Assembly: GCA_965215775.1 (NCBI GenBank)
Contig: CBDCEG010000022.1
Coordinates: 1 to 34,111 of the forward strand
DNA: 34,111 nucleotides
Direction of reading: 5' to 3'
DNA from: CBDCEG01 sp965215775
GTDB taxonomy: Bacteria; Pseudomonadota; Gammaproteobacteria; Cardiobacteriales; Ostreibacteriaceae
Below the pieces are notes generated by a model. It made no database searches and was not told the DNA's origin. It was given only the letters and a program-made list of their open reading frames with translations. How positions within the stretch are numbered: the stretch's first letter is position 1; the number at the start of each line of letters is the position of its first letter. The translations under genes and the position numbers were made by a program. Below are positions 9,269-18,296 of the stretch, in pieces.

Positions 9269-10287
9269 AAAATGAACAAATAATAAACATAATTGCCCCA
9301 AACATTAAGACTGGTGGTGGAAAAGAGTTGCTGGAGTATTTACTAGAGTATATTGAAGAAAATTACAAAAATTTAAAGGTTGTTGTATATCTAGATACAT
9401 TGCTTTCCCATATAAAAGAAACTAATAACAGAGAAGTCAATATAATGCCTACTACACTTAGTAAAATATTACTTTTTACTAAAAAAACGAGTAATTCTTT
9501 ATATTTTGGGAATTTACCTCCAATTAAAAAATCAAAAAACTCTGCTGTTTATTTTCATAACCCATACTTACTGCTAAGTAAAAAAGAGCTTTTCAAAAAG
9601 CCAAAAAAATTATTTATAAAATACTACCTTCAGCAAATTTATATAAATATTTTCAAAAATAACATTTCAACTTTTGCTTGCCAGACCAGTAATATAAAAA
9701 GACTGTTTGCTCTAAAATATAAATACAACGCATTAGAGCTACTTCCTTTTTTTAGGCTCTGCCCTTGCAACACTCCTAAGCAAACAAAAGTTTATGATTT
9801 TTGCTATATCTCTTTAGCACATCCCCATAAGAATCACAATTTACTTTTCAATGCATTAAAAATAATTTCAGAAAAAGGTATTTCACTAAAAATTGCAGTA
9901 ACAATTGAAAGTGATAAAATAGAGCTAATAAATAAAATTAATTCGATTAATCAAATTGGAAATGTAATTATTGAAAACCTAGGAGTTATTTCAAAAAGCA
10001 ATGTCTGCAATGTGTACTCTAAGTCTAATTGCCTGATTTTCCCATCTACAGAGGAAACCTTTGGCTTAGGTTTGATTGAAGCTGTGAAAATGGGTTTAAA
10101 TGTAATTGCAGCGGACTTAGATTATGTTTATGAAGTAATAGAGCCATCACTTGTTTTCAACCCTAACTGCAAAGACAGTTGCGCAAATGCAATTGAAACA
10201 TATATAACTAATAAAGATATAAAAAAGAGTGTAGCTATAATAGAGAATAAAATTGATAACCTCATATATAAATTTATAAAGGAGTAA
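9265..10287 (+). CDS. GT-B glycosyltransferase (GT4-like)
   Basis: A cytoplasmic or membrane-associated glycosyltransferase of 340 residues that should add one sugar of the repeat unit. The N-terminus has NIIAPNIKTGGGKELLEYL, a glycine-rich acceptor-side loop. The C-terminal Rossmann domain has SLAHPHKNHNLLFNAL, the nucleotide-sugar motif FPSTEETFGLGLIEA (E-x7-E), and GLNVIAADLDYVYEVI. The ATG at 9265 overlaps the licD stop as ATGA and is preferred over an upstream in-frame start at 9247. The sugar donor and linkage cannot be read from the sequence. Confidence 0.8.
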   Translation: MKNEQIINIIAPNIKTGGGKELLEYLLEYIEENYKNLKVVVYLDTLLSHIKETNNREVNIMPTTLSKILLFTKKTSNSLYFGNLPPIKKSKNSAVYFHNPYLLLSKKELFKKPKKLFIKYYLQQIYINIFKNNISTFACQTSNIKRLFALKYKYNALELLPFFRLCPCNTPKQTKVYDFCYISLAHPHKNHNLLFNALKIISEKGISLKIAVTIESDKIELINKINSINQIGNVIIENLGVISKSNVCNVYSKSNCLIFPSTEETFGLGLIEAVKMGLNVIAADLDYVYEVIEPSLVFNPNCKDSCANAIETYITNKDIKKSVAIIENKIDNLIYKFIKE

Positions 10288-10289
10288 CA

Positions 10290-11312
10290 ATGTTTAAAAA
10301 TAAGATATTACTAATAACTGGTGGGACAGGTTCCTTTGGGAATGCTGTTTTAAGAAGATTTCTAGACACAGACATCAAAGAAATTCGTATATTTTCAAGA
10401 GATGAAAAAAAACAAGATGATATGAGGAAAAAATACAATAGTCCAAAGCTAAAGTTTTATCTAGGTGATGTTCGAGATAAAAACTCTATTAAAGATACCG
10501 TAAGAGATGTAGATTATGTTTTTCATGCTGCTGCTCTTAAGCAAGTTCCCTCTTGTGAATTTTATCCATTGCAGGCTGTTCAGACCAATGTTTTAGGAAC
10601 TGCTAATGTGCTTGATGCTTGTATTGATGCAGGTGTAAAAAAAGTAATTGTTCTTAGCACAGACAAAGCAGCGTATCCTATAAATGCCATGGGCATTTCA
10701 AAAGCAATGATGGAAAAAGTAGCCGTAGCTAAATCAAGAAACTTAGAAAATACCAATACAACTATTTGTTGCACAAGGTACGGAAATGTTATGGCATCTC
10801 GGGGTTCTGTTATTCCATTATTTTTAGAGCAAATCAGAGAAGGTAAGGAAATAACTATTACTGATCCAAATATGACTCGTTTTATGATGAGTCTTGATGA
10901 AGCTGTTGAATTGGTTCTTTTTGCCTTTAATAATGGTAGTAATGGGGAAATTTTTGTGCAAAAATCACCAGCTGCAACTATCGAGGTTTTAGTTACAACT
11001 ATGAAAAATATGTTGGGTAAACCAGATCACCCTGTAAAAATCATCGGAACAAGGCATGGTGAAAAGCTTTATGAAACACTTTTAACAAAAGAAGAAAAAA
11101 TAAATTCTATCGACATGGGAAACTACTATAAGGTTTTACCCGATAATAGGGACTTAAACTATAGTCAATTTGTAGATGAAGGGAAAACTTTTATAGATTT
11201 TGATGAATACAATTCTCACAACACACATAGACTCGATGAGGAAGAGTTAAAGCAAATGCTAGTTTCTCTTTATGAAATACAATCTGACTTAAAAGAATTT
11301 GGTGTTATATAG
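10290..11312 (+). CDS. fnlA: UDP-GlcNAc 4,6-dehydratase/5-epimerase of UDP-L-FucNAc synthesis
   Basis: First enzyme of the UDP-N-acetyl-L-fucosamine pathway (FnlA/CapE/WbjB). It is an extended SDR of 340 residues, the usual family length: GGTGSFG cofactor loop at residues about 10-16, LGDVRD, the active-site block VLSTDKAAYPINAMGISK near 122-139, with Met in place of the usual SDR Tyr as in the inverting dehydratase family, then CTRYGNVMASRGSVIP and GTRHGEKLYETLLT. A ribosome site AAAGGAG precedes the ATG. It is followed without a gap by fnlB and then fnlC, the standard gene order. Confidence 0.93.
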   Translation: MFKNKILLITGGTGSFGNAVLRRFLDTDIKEIRIFSRDEKKQDDMRKKYNSPKLKFYLGDVRDKNSIKDTVRDVDYVFHAAALKQVPSCEFYPLQAVQTNVLGTANVLDACIDAGVKKVIVLSTDKAAYPINAMGISKAMMEKVAVAKSRNLENTNTTICCTRYGNVMASRGSVIPLFLEQIREGKEITITDPNMTRFMMSLDEAVELVLFAFNNGSNGEIFVQKSPAATIEVLVTTMKNMLGKPDHPVKIIGTRHGEKLYETLLTKEEKINSIDMGNYYKVLPDNRDLNYSQFVDEGKTFIDFDEYNSHNTHRLDEEELKQMLVSLYEIQSDLKEFGVI

Positions 11313-12419
11313 ATGAAAGTACTTGTAACAGGAAGTAATGGTTTTATTGGTAAAAACTTAATTGAAAGATTATCAAGAATTGATAACGTAGATATTTTGA
11401 AATTTGATAAAAATTCTACGGACAATGAGTTAACAAACTATATTGAAAAGGCTGACTTTATTTTCCATCTTGCAGGTGTCAATAGACCAGAAAAAATAGA
11501 AGAGTTCTATGAAGGAAATAGTAATTTAACTGCAAAAATAACTAAAATAATAGAGAATATTGATAGGAAAATACCTATTTTAATATCTTCTTCAACACAA
11601 GCCAAATCAGATAATGATTATGGGAAAAGTAAGCTAGAGAGTGAAGAAACTTTAAAAAAATACGCCAAAAAAACAGGAGCACCTGTTTTCATATATCAGC
11701 TTCCAAATGTATTTGGCAAGTGGTGTAAACCAAACTATAACTCTGTAGTTGCAACATGGTGTTATAATACAACTCATGACATAGCACTTCAAATAAATGA
11801 TGAAAATGTTGTATTGGAATTGGTATATATAGATGATGTGGTGGAAAGTTTTGTTACTCACCTAGAGAATAAAAGTTCAAACTATGCGTGCCATATAGGT
11901 ACTATATATAAAAAAAGTTTAGCTGAAATTTCTAAATTATTACAAAGGTTTAAAGAGAGCAGGAACTCTTTAGTTATACCAAAGGTTGGAATAGAATTTG
12001 AAAGAGCCTTATATGCTACTTACCTAAGCTATTTGCCAACAGATAAGTTTTCATATGAACTTAAAGGACACAGCGATGAACGAGGTACTTTTTATGAGAT
12101 TCTTAAAACATTAGATAGTGGACAATTTTCAATCTCTACAACCAAACCTGGTGATATACTAAGAGGGAACCACTATCATAATACTAAAAATGAGAAATTT
12201 TTAGTAGTTAAAGGTGAAGCAATTATTGAACTTAGAAATATTAATAATAATGAAATAATTGAATATAAAGTTTCAGATAAAAAGATGGAAATTGTTGAGA
12301 TGATACCCGGATATACCCACAATATTATGAATGTCTCAAATGAAGAGATGATATTGATTATTTGGGCAAATGAAGCCTATACTCATGATAAACCAGACAC
12401 ATATTTTCTAAAGGTATAA
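11313..12419 (+). CDS. fnlB: UDP-2-acetamido-2,6-dideoxy-beta-L-talose-type reductase (SDR plus cupin)
   Basis: Second enzyme of UDP-L-FucNAc synthesis (FnlB/CapF/WbjC), which reduces the keto sugar made by FnlA. Two domains are visible in 368 residues. The N-terminal SDR has VTGSNGFIGKNL, FHLAGVNRPEK and catalytic YGKSK near residue 105. The C-terminal cupin (from about residue 250) has RGTFYEILK, GDILRGNHYHNTKNEKFLVV with its His cluster, and a final IPGYTHNIMNVS. The start codon follows the fnlA stop directly, so the two are probably coupled. All motifs are intact. Confidence 0.93.
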   Translation: MKVLVTGSNGFIGKNLIERLSRIDNVDILKFDKNSTDNELTNYIEKADFIFHLAGVNRPEKIEEFYEGNSNLTAKITKIIENIDRKIPILISSSTQAKSDNDYGKSKLESEETLKKYAKKTGAPVFIYQLPNVFGKWCKPNYNSVVATWCYNTTHDIALQINDENVVLELVYIDDVVESFVTHLENKSSNYACHIGTIYKKSLAEISKLLQRFKESRNSLVIPKVGIEFERALYATYLSYLPTDKFSYELKGHSDERGTFYEILKTLDSGQFSISTTKPGDILRGNHYHNTKNEKFLVVKGEAIIELRNINNNEIIEYKVSDKKMEIVEMIPGYTHNIMNVSNEEMILIIWANEAYTHDKPDTYFLKV

Positions 12420-12421
12420 GT

Positions 12422-13555
12422 ATGAAAAAATTAAAAGTAATGACAGTTGTAGGAACCAGACCAGAGATTATCCGTCTCTCTGCTGTGATAAGTAAATTAG
12501 AAGAGTCTGAAGCAATAGAACATATTTTAGTACACACAGGACAAAACTATGACTATGAACTTAATGAGGTTTTTTTTAATGACTTTAACATCAGAAAGCC
12601 AGACTACTTTTTAAATGCTGCTTTAGGAAGTGCGACAGAGACCATTGGGAATATTTTAATAAAAGTAGACCCTATTCTTGAAGAGGTTAATCCTGATGCA
12701 TTCTTAGTGCTAGGCGATACAAATAGTTGTTTATGTGCTATACCTGCTAAAAAACGACAGATTCCTATTTTTCATATGGAAGCTGGGAATAGATGTTTTG
12801 ACCAAAGAGTGCCTGAAGAAACAAATAGAAAGATAGTTGACCATATTAGTGATATTAATCTTACCTATAGTGATATTGCTAGGGAATACCTTTTAAAAGA
12901 AGGATTACCAGCTGATAGAATTATTAAGACGGGTAGTCCAATATATGAGGTTGTTCACTCAAAGATGGAAGAGATTAATAATTCAAATATTATTACAGAT
13001 ATGAATTTAAAAACAGGTGAATACTTTATGGTTTCAGCACACCGTGAAGAAAATATCAGTTCAGATAGAAACTTTCACAACCTTGTGAGCACACTCAATG
13101 TTATAGCAGATAAGTACAAACTGCCAATTATTGTTTCTACCCATCCACGAACAAGAAAAAGAATTGAAGAGACGGGAGTAGAGTTTCATAAGTTAATTAA
13201 CCTTATGAAACCTATAGGTTTCATAGATTATGTCAAGCTTCAAATTGATGCCAAAGCAGTACTTTCTGATAGTGGAACAATCTCTGAAGAGTCTTCTATA
13301 CTTGACTTTCCTGCACTAAACATCCGTGAAGCTCATGAAAGACCAGAAGCCATGGAAGAAGCATCTGTTATGATGGTAGGACTTGAACAAGAGAGGATTT
13401 TACAAGGATTAACTATATTAGAGTCTCAAAAAAGAGGAACAGAGAGAACATTGCGTCCTGTTTCTGACTACTCTATGCCTAATGTTTCAGATAAAGTTTT
13501 GAGAATAATACTCTCTTATACGGATTATATTAATCATATTGTTTGGAAAAAGTAA
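12422..13555 (+). CDS. fnlC: UDP-GlcNAc-2-epimerase-like enzyme, last step to UDP-L-FucNAc
   Basis: Third enzyme of UDP-L-FucNAc synthesis (FnlC/CapG/WbjD), a GT-B-fold 2-epimerase of the WecB family. It is 377 residues with VVGTRPEIIRLSAVI at the N-terminus, HTGQNYDYELNEVFF, LGDTNSCLCA, HMEAGNRCFDQRVPEE, TGSPIYEV, STHPRTRKRIEETG, and LSDSGTISEESSIL followed by IREAHERPEAMEE. It begins two bases after fnlB. Order and length match known fnl clusters, which separates it from plain wecB. Confidence 0.93.
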   Translation: MKKLKVMTVVGTRPEIIRLSAVISKLEESEAIEHILVHTGQNYDYELNEVFFNDFNIRKPDYFLNAALGSATETIGNILIKVDPILEEVNPDAFLVLGDTNSCLCAIPAKKRQIPIFHMEAGNRCFDQRVPEETNRKIVDHISDINLTYSDIAREYLLKEGLPADRIIKTGSPIYEVVHSKMEEINNSNIITDMNLKTGEYFMVSAHREENISSDRNFHNLVSTLNVIADKYKLPIIVSTHPRTRKRIEETGVEFHKLINLMKPIGFIDYVKLQIDAKAVLSDSGTISEESSILDFPALNIREAHERPEAMEEASVMMVGLEQERILQGLTILESQKRGTERTLRPVSDYSMPNVSDKVLRIILSYTDYINHIVWKK

Positions 13556-14770
13556 ATGAGTAAGAAAATACTTATAGTTTCAGAGTGTTTTTACCCTGAA
13601 GAGTTTAAGATTAATGAAGTTGCTTTAGACTGGGTAAAAAAAGGTTACTCAGTTGAGGTTCTAACTTCATTTCCTACATACCCAGCAGGAAAAGTATTTA
13701 AAGGATACAAAAACAAATTTTATGCTCTTGATGACTATAATGGAATTAAAATTCACCGTGTAAGAGCTATTACTGGTTATAATAAAAGTTTATTTAAGAA
13801 AATTCTAAAATATTTTTCTTTTATGATTCTAGGGAGTTTTCTAAGCTTAAGAATTGGAAAAAAGTACGACTATATTCTTGGGTTTAATGCAGGGCCTTTA
13901 ACAGCTATGGTTCCAGCAATACTACTAAAAAAATTCTACAAAAAAACTACTACTCTTTGGGTTCAAGATGTTTGGCCTGATAGCGTATATGCCTATGGGT
14001 TTAAAAAAACCAAATTTCTAGCCTTTTTTCTTAATAGATTTGTTCGCTTTGTATATAAACATACTGATAATTTTGCTGTATCTTGTATTGGCTTTAAGGA
14101 TAAAATAATACCTTTTTTAAGTGAATCTAGAAGCACTGAAAGTATAAAATATTTACCAAATTGGGCTGATAACCTTGATAAAACATTAGATAAATTTGAG
14201 TTTTCTAAAGACAAAAAAATACATTTTACATTTGCAGGAAATGTTGGGACAGTTCAAAACTTAGATAATATAATAAAATCATTCTCATCATTACCAAAAG
14301 ACTTAATTAATAAAGCACAGTTAAATATAATTGGTGATGGTTCTTATGCGGAACATTTAAAAATTTTAGTGAAAGATAATAATTTTACAAATATAGTTTT
14401 TTGGGGTAGGAAGCCAAGGGAAGAAATATATAAATACCTTAAAGCCAGTGATTTCCTTATCGTTTCTTTAATAAATAAAGAAATATTTTCCTTAACCGTT
14501 CCTGCAAAAACGCAAACATACATTGCAGCAAATAAACCAATACTTGCTATTTTAAATGGTGATGTGGCTAAAATAATAAAAAATAATAATTTAGGGTTTA
14601 CAGCAAGCCCTGATAATTTAGAGCAAATAGAAGGTATTTTTCATAAAGCAATAATAACAACTTCAGATGAAATTATAGAGTTTACAAAAAACTGTGAAGC
14701 TATGACTAACAAAATTTTTAACAAAAATAAAAATATTGAAAATTTACTTAAGCTACTAATTAACCCTTAG
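13556..14770 (+). CDS. wbuB: WbuB-like glycosyltransferase, probable L-FucNAc transferase
   Basis: A GT-B glycosyltransferase of 404 residues. The N-terminus shows SECFYPEEFKINEVALDWVK and TSFPTYPAGKVFKGYKNKF, typical of the WbuB/WcaI group. A hydrophobic patch with YDYILGFNAGPLTAMVPAI is followed by WVQDVWPDS, NWAD, FTFAGNVGTVQNLDNII, IGDGSYAEHL and GRKPREEIYKYL. In fnlABC-containing O-antigen loci such as E. coli O26 the gene next to fnlC encodes the L-FucNAc transferase, so the same role is inferred. It starts immediately after fnlC and ends the plus-strand operon; its 3' end overlaps the convergent galU by 11 bases. Confidence 0.82.
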   Translation: MSKKILIVSECFYPEEFKINEVALDWVKKGYSVEVLTSFPTYPAGKVFKGYKNKFYALDDYNGIKIHRVRAITGYNKSLFKKILKYFSFMILGSFLSLRIGKKYDYILGFNAGPLTAMVPAILLKKFYKKTTTLWVQDVWPDSVYAYGFKKTKFLAFFLNRFVRFVYKHTDNFAVSCIGFKDKIIPFLSESRSTESIKYLPNWADNLDKTLDKFEFSKDKKIHFTFAGNVGTVQNLDNIIKSFSSLPKDLINKAQLNIIGDGSYAEHLKILVKDNNFTNIVFWGRKPREEIYKYLKASDFLIVSLINKEIFSLTVPAKTQTYIAANKPILAILNGDVAKIIKNNNLGFTASPDNLEQIEGIFHKAIITTSDEIIEFTKNCEAMTNKIFNKNKNIENLLKLLINP

Positions 14771-15602
14771 AATGTTTTGTTTTATCATAGTAGTAATTAG
14801 TTGCCTTAACAAAACCTTCAACTGAGCCACAGTCAAACCTTTTGCCTTTGTATTTATAAGCAATAACTTTTCCTTTTTTAGCTTGTTCTAATAGAGCATC
14901 GGTTATTTGCACTTCATTATTTTTCCCTGGTTTTATAGTTCGCAATATATTAAAAATATCAGGGGTTAAAATGTATCTTCCAATAATTGCAAGGTTTGAG
15001 GGTGCGTCATTTTGATTAGGTTTCTCAACCATATCTGTAACTTGGTAACAATTATCAGAGCCAGAAATCAAATCACCACTTATAACTCCATATTTATCAA
15101 CTTTAGAAATATCAACTTCCTTAATTGCAATTATTGAGCATTTATATTTATCATAGATTTGTACCATTTGTTTTAAGACGCCATCTTCACACTCATTGTT
15201 ATAGCACAAGTCGTCTGCTAGTAAAACAGCAAAAGGCTCATTTCCAATTAGGTTTTCCCCAGTGAGGATTGCATCCCCAAGACCTGCCATTTTTATTTGC
15301 CTTGTGTATGAAAATGTGGCATTTTTTATTACACTTCTAATATCATCTAATAAAAATTCCTTATCAGAACCTTTAATTTGATGTTCTAACTCATAAGAAA
15401 TATCAAAATGATCTTCAATTGCTCGTTTGCCTCGCCCTGTAACTATTGCCATAGTTTTTATATCTGCATTTAAAGCTTCTTCCACACCATACTGTATTAG
15501 TGGTTTTGTTAAAACTGGAAGCATTTCTTTGGGTGTCGCTTTTGTTGCTGGTAAGAATCTAGAACCATATCCTGCGGCAGGAAATAAACATTTTTTAATC
15601 AT
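14760..15602 (-). CDS. galU: UTP-glucose-1-phosphate uridylyltransferase
   Basis: GalU makes UDP-glucose from UTP and glucose 1-phosphate for surface glycans. The nucleotide-binding signature FPAAGYGSRFLPATKATPKE lies at the N-terminus, followed by LPVLTKPLIQYGVEEA, VTGRGKRAIEDHFD, VLLADDL, MVEKPN, IIGRYILTPDIF and the C-terminal RFDCGSVEGFVKA. I use the ATG at 15602, giving 280 residues, because it fits the family start; an in-frame GTG at 15611 is the alternative and neither has a strong ribosome site. It is convergent with the glycan operon and lies 47 bases downstream of the initiating transferase on the same strand, so those two probably share a transcript. Confidence 0.93.
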   Translation of the reverse strand: MIKKCLFPAAGYGSRFLPATKATPKEMLPVLTKPLIQYGVEEALNADIKTMAIVTGRGKRAIEDHFDISYELEHQIKGSDKEFLLDDIRSVIKNATFSYTRQIKMAGLGDAILTGENLIGNEPFAVLLADDLCYNNECEDGVLKQMVQIYDKYKCSIIAIKEVDISKVDKYGVISGDLISGSDNCYQVTDMVEKPNQNDAPSNLAIIGRYILTPDIFNILRTIKPGKNNEVQITDALLEQAKKGKVIAYKYKGKRFDCGSVEGFVKATNYYYDKTKHSKG

Positions 15603-15649
15603 TTTTTTCACAATAGTTAGTTTTTATTATTTAGCAATTAGTTGTTTTA

Positions 15650-16579
15650 TTACAGCCCTTTTCTACCTAAAACAACCATAACTGTTTTCCATGCCACTTT
15701 TATTTCCAATGCCAAACTCCAGTATTTTATATAATACAGGTCATACATTAATTTTTGTCTTGCATCTTCTGCATTTCCGCCATATGGATACATAACTTGA
15801 GCCCAGCCTGTTATTCCAGGGCGAACCAAGTGCCTTTCATTATAATATGGAATGATTTTTTCATATTCATCAACTAAAATGTCCCACTCAGCGCGTGGAC
15901 CTATAAAGTGCATATCTCCTTTTAAAACATTTAGAAGTTGAGGTAATTCATCTATTCTTGTTTTTCGCATAGTATTCCCCCAAGCAAATATTCTTGTATC
16001 ATTTTTTCTTGTGTATTTATCATGGTAAGAATCTTTATGCATTGAGCGAAATTTTATACATTTGAATTTTCTATTTTTAAATCCAACTCTAACTTGCTTA
16101 AAAAGAGAACTTCCTTTGGATTCTTTTTTTATTTTGTACCGCGATAATATCATTATTGGCAGTGCTAATATTAATAAGCTAAATACCGCCAAAAAATCAA
16201 CTATCCTTTTTTGAATATATTGCACAAAAGAGAATGGTTTTATATTATCTAAAAAGCTTAAGTTTTTATGATCTTCTGGAATGTAGCATTTAAATAAAAA
16301 CTCTTCCATAAAGTGTTCAATTGTGATTATTCTTAACTTTTTTTTATGTTTTTTGAATTGTAAATCAATTAAGTATTTTATAATGTCGTTCCCAACAGAA
16401 GCCTTTGTGTTTAATACAATCATATTAAACTCTCCTGCACGAAGACTATTTTCAAGGTCTTTCAAAACCTCGTCTTGATTTCTTTTATCATATCTAACAG
16501 CATCAACATTTTTGAATTTACTATTTAGATATTCTAATTCTCGTTCTGTAAATTTATATTTTCGCCCTAAGCAAAGCAT
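15650..16579 (-). CDS. initiating polyprenyl-phosphate sugar-1-phosphate transferase
   Basis: This enzyme loads the first sugar-1-phosphate onto undecaprenyl phosphate at the inner membrane and so starts the repeat unit. The C-terminal catalytic domain is complete: KRIVDFLAVFSLLILALPIM as the membrane segment (about residues 125-145), FKQVRVGFKNRKF, CIKFRSMHKDS, KTRIDELPQLLNVLKGDM, FIGPRAEWD and VRPGITGWAQVMYPYGG. The family's large form (WbaP/WcaJ) has four extra N-terminal helices; here about 120 soluble residues precede a single membrane segment. From memory, this layout resembles sugar transferases of Campylobacterota. The sugar is not determined; galU next to it makes UDP-glucose available. 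Confidence 0.85.
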   Translation of the reverse strand: MLCLGRKYKFTERELEYLNSKFKNVDAVRYDKRNQDEVLKDLENSLRAGEFNMIVLNTKASVGNDIIKYLIDLQFKKHKKKLRIITIEHFMEEFLFKCYIPEDHKNLSFLDNIKPFSFVQYIQKRIVDFLAVFSLLILALPIMILSRYKIKKESKGSSLFKQVRVGFKNRKFKCIKFRSMHKDSYHDKYTRKNDTRIFAWGNTMRKTRIDELPQLLNVLKGDMHFIGPRAEWDILVDEYEKIIPYYNERHLVRPGITGWAQVMYPYGGNAEDARQKLMYDLYYIKYWSLALEIKVAWKTVMVVLGRKGL

Positions 16580-16631
16580 TTAAATTATCCTAAATTATTT
16601 GTAATTTGATTTAATCAGCCAATTATAACAC

Positions 16632-16658
16632 AAAAAGGAGGACTATTTGCCCTCCTTT
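16632..16658 (-). terminator. Rho-independent terminator of mdh
   Basis: A perfect 8-bp stem, AAAGGAGG at 16634-16641 pairing with CCTCCTTT at 16651-16658, encloses a 9-base loop. Read on the minus strand the second arm runs into TTTTT. It lies 44 bases after the mdh stop and before the sugar-transferase gene, so the latter needs its own promoter. Confidence 0.8.
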
Positions 16659-16701
16659 CCTAACAATTAAATTAATAAATTGTCTGTAATTATACTAATA
16701 A

Positions 16702-17682
16702 TTACGCTAATAAATCTTCAACTGCAGCTCTTTCTTCTCTAAGTTCTTTTTCTGTTGCATCCATTTTTTGTTGGCTGAACTCAGAAATATCTAAGCCTTG
16801 GACAATTTCATATTTACCATCTTTACAAATACAAGGGTAAGAGTAAATAATTCCAGGTTTAACTCCATAAGAACCATCAGATGGAACTGCCATAGAAACC
16901 CATTCACCTTCAGGAGTTCCCAAAGCCCAAGTTCTCATATGGTCAATTGCAGCAGAAGCTGCAGAAGCAGCAGAAGATGCACCTCTAGCTTTAATAATTG
17001 CAGCTCCTCGTTGTTGAACATCTGGAATAAAAGTATCTTTATACCAAGTATTATCAACTGTTTCCTCAGCTTTTTTTCCAGCGATTACACAATCAGAAAT
17101 ATCAGGATATTGAGTTGCAGAGTGATTTCCCCAAATAGTAACATTTTTAATATCATTTACATGTTTGCCAGTTTTTTCAGCAAGCTGAGACATAGCACGA
17201 TTATGATCCAAACGAGTTAATGCAGTGAAATTTGCTTGATTAACCGTTGGTGCTGATTGTTGTGCTATTAATGCGTTTGTGTTTGCTGGATTTCCAACAA
17301 CTACAACTTTAATATCTTTTGAAGCAACTTCATTCATTGCCTTTCCTTGAGGACCAAATATTGCCCCATTTGCAGTCAATAAATCTTTTCTTTCCATTCC
17401 AGGTCCACGCGGTCTAGCACCAACTAAAAGTGCATAATCTGAATCCTTAAATGCTGTATTTGCATCATCAGTTGCAACAATATCTGCTAACAAAGGAAAT
17501 GCACAATCATTTAATTCCATAACCACACCTTGCAGTGTATCAAGTGCTGGAGTAATTTCTAATAATTGTAAAATAACTGGTTGATCTTTTCCAAGCATAT
17601 CGCCTGAAGCAACTCTAAAAGCTAGTGCATAACCAATATTACCTGCTGCACCTGTGATTGTAACTCTTACTGGAGATTTCAT
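16702..17682 (-). CDS. mdh: malate dehydrogenase (NAD-dependent)
   Basis: Cytosolic TCA-cycle enzyme that interconverts malate and oxaloacetate. It is 326 residues, matching the longer LDH/MDH-superfamily bacterial type. Cofactor loop GAAGNIGYALAFRVASG lies at residues about 11-27; the substrate loop VGARPRGPGMERKDLL, VVVGNPANTNALIA, LTRLDHNRAMSQLA (catalytic Asp) and IWGNHSATQYPD (catalytic His) are all intact. A good ribosome site TGAGGA precedes the ATG. Base composition is visibly less AT-rich than in the polysaccharide genes, consistent with an old core gene. It is monocistronic, with a clear terminator. Confidence 0.96.
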   Translation of the reverse strand: MKSPVRVTITGAAGNIGYALAFRVASGDMLGKDQPVILQLLEITPALDTLQGVVMELNDCAFPLLADIVATDDANTAFKDSDYALLVGARPRGPGMERKDLLTANGAIFGPQGKAMNEVASKDIKVVVVGNPANTNALIAQQSAPTVNQANFTALTRLDHNRAMSQLAEKTGKHVNDIKNVTIWGNHSATQYPDISDCVIAGKKAEETVDNTWYKDTFIPDVQQRGAAIIKARGASSAASAASAAIDHMRTWALGTPEGEWVSMAVPSDGSYGVKPGIIYSYPCICKDGKYEIVQGLDISEFSQQKMDATEKELREERAAVEDLLA

Positions 17683-17804
17683 AAATTTATCCTCAAATAG
17701 AATGTTTAAGTAAAAAAAGTAATTTTAACACATATTAATAATTCTTTATTAATAACAAAGCTAAACAATAGGAAATACTGAAACTTTTTGCTTTGTGATT
17801 TGGC

Positions 17805-18296
17805 TTAGATTTTCTTCAAGTTTTCATCAAACATATTAACCAGCAACAAACCACCTTTTTTATTTACTTTAAATTCGCCATATTTTGCTTTTTCATACTT
17901 TTCGCCCTGCCCTTCTTGGAAGAAAAAAGCATTTGTTGCAAACTTAATATCGTATCCGCGTTGCCTATATTGTAGAATCAATTGATTTACTGATATTTTT
18001 TCGCCATCTTTGTATATTTTCACAAAGCTTGCTACCTTTTTATCATCTAAATTTACCAAAACAAATCCATCATTAGAACCATAATCATAGTCATTTGCGA
18101 ATGTTTTTTTAATTTGCTCAGCCATTTCAAATCTTAGTCGCATATAATCTCCTTGCATTAATGAACGCGGATCAACTGGTGCTAATTTCAAATAAACTGT
18201 TTTATCATTTTTTATTTGCAGTTCTTTCTCATAAATCAGCCAGTTGACCAATGATAAAACCACAACTAAAACTACAACTGCTATTTTTTTATACAT
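17805..18296 (-). CDS. GDYXXLXY-domain membrane-anchored protein
   Basis: A small protein of 163 residues with one N-terminal transmembrane helix (about residues 5-22) and an extracytoplasmic domain that carries APVDPRSLMQGDYMRLRF; GDYMRLRF is the family motif with Phe in the last place. I start at the ATG at 18296, preceded by GGAG, rather than an upstream TTG at 18308; it overlaps the previous gene by 8 bases. This family is regularly encoded after DUF2157 and DUF4401 membrane proteins, as here. The function is unknown; a membrane complex of the three products is an inference from gene order. Confidence 0.83.
   Translation of the reverse strand: MYKKIAVVVLVVVLSLVNWLIYEKELQIKNDKTVYLKLAPVDPRSLMQGDYMRLRFEMAEQIKKTFANDYDYGSNDGFVLVNLDDKKVASFVKIYKDGEKISVNQLILQYRQRGYDIKFATNAFFFQEGQGEKYEKAKYGEFKVNKKGGLLLVNMFDENLKKI

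Noticed and set aside
16798..17220. 140-residue open frame opposite mdh
   Set aside because: It is a shadow of an intact, well-conserved mdh; the peptide is low-complexity Ser/Asn/Arg.
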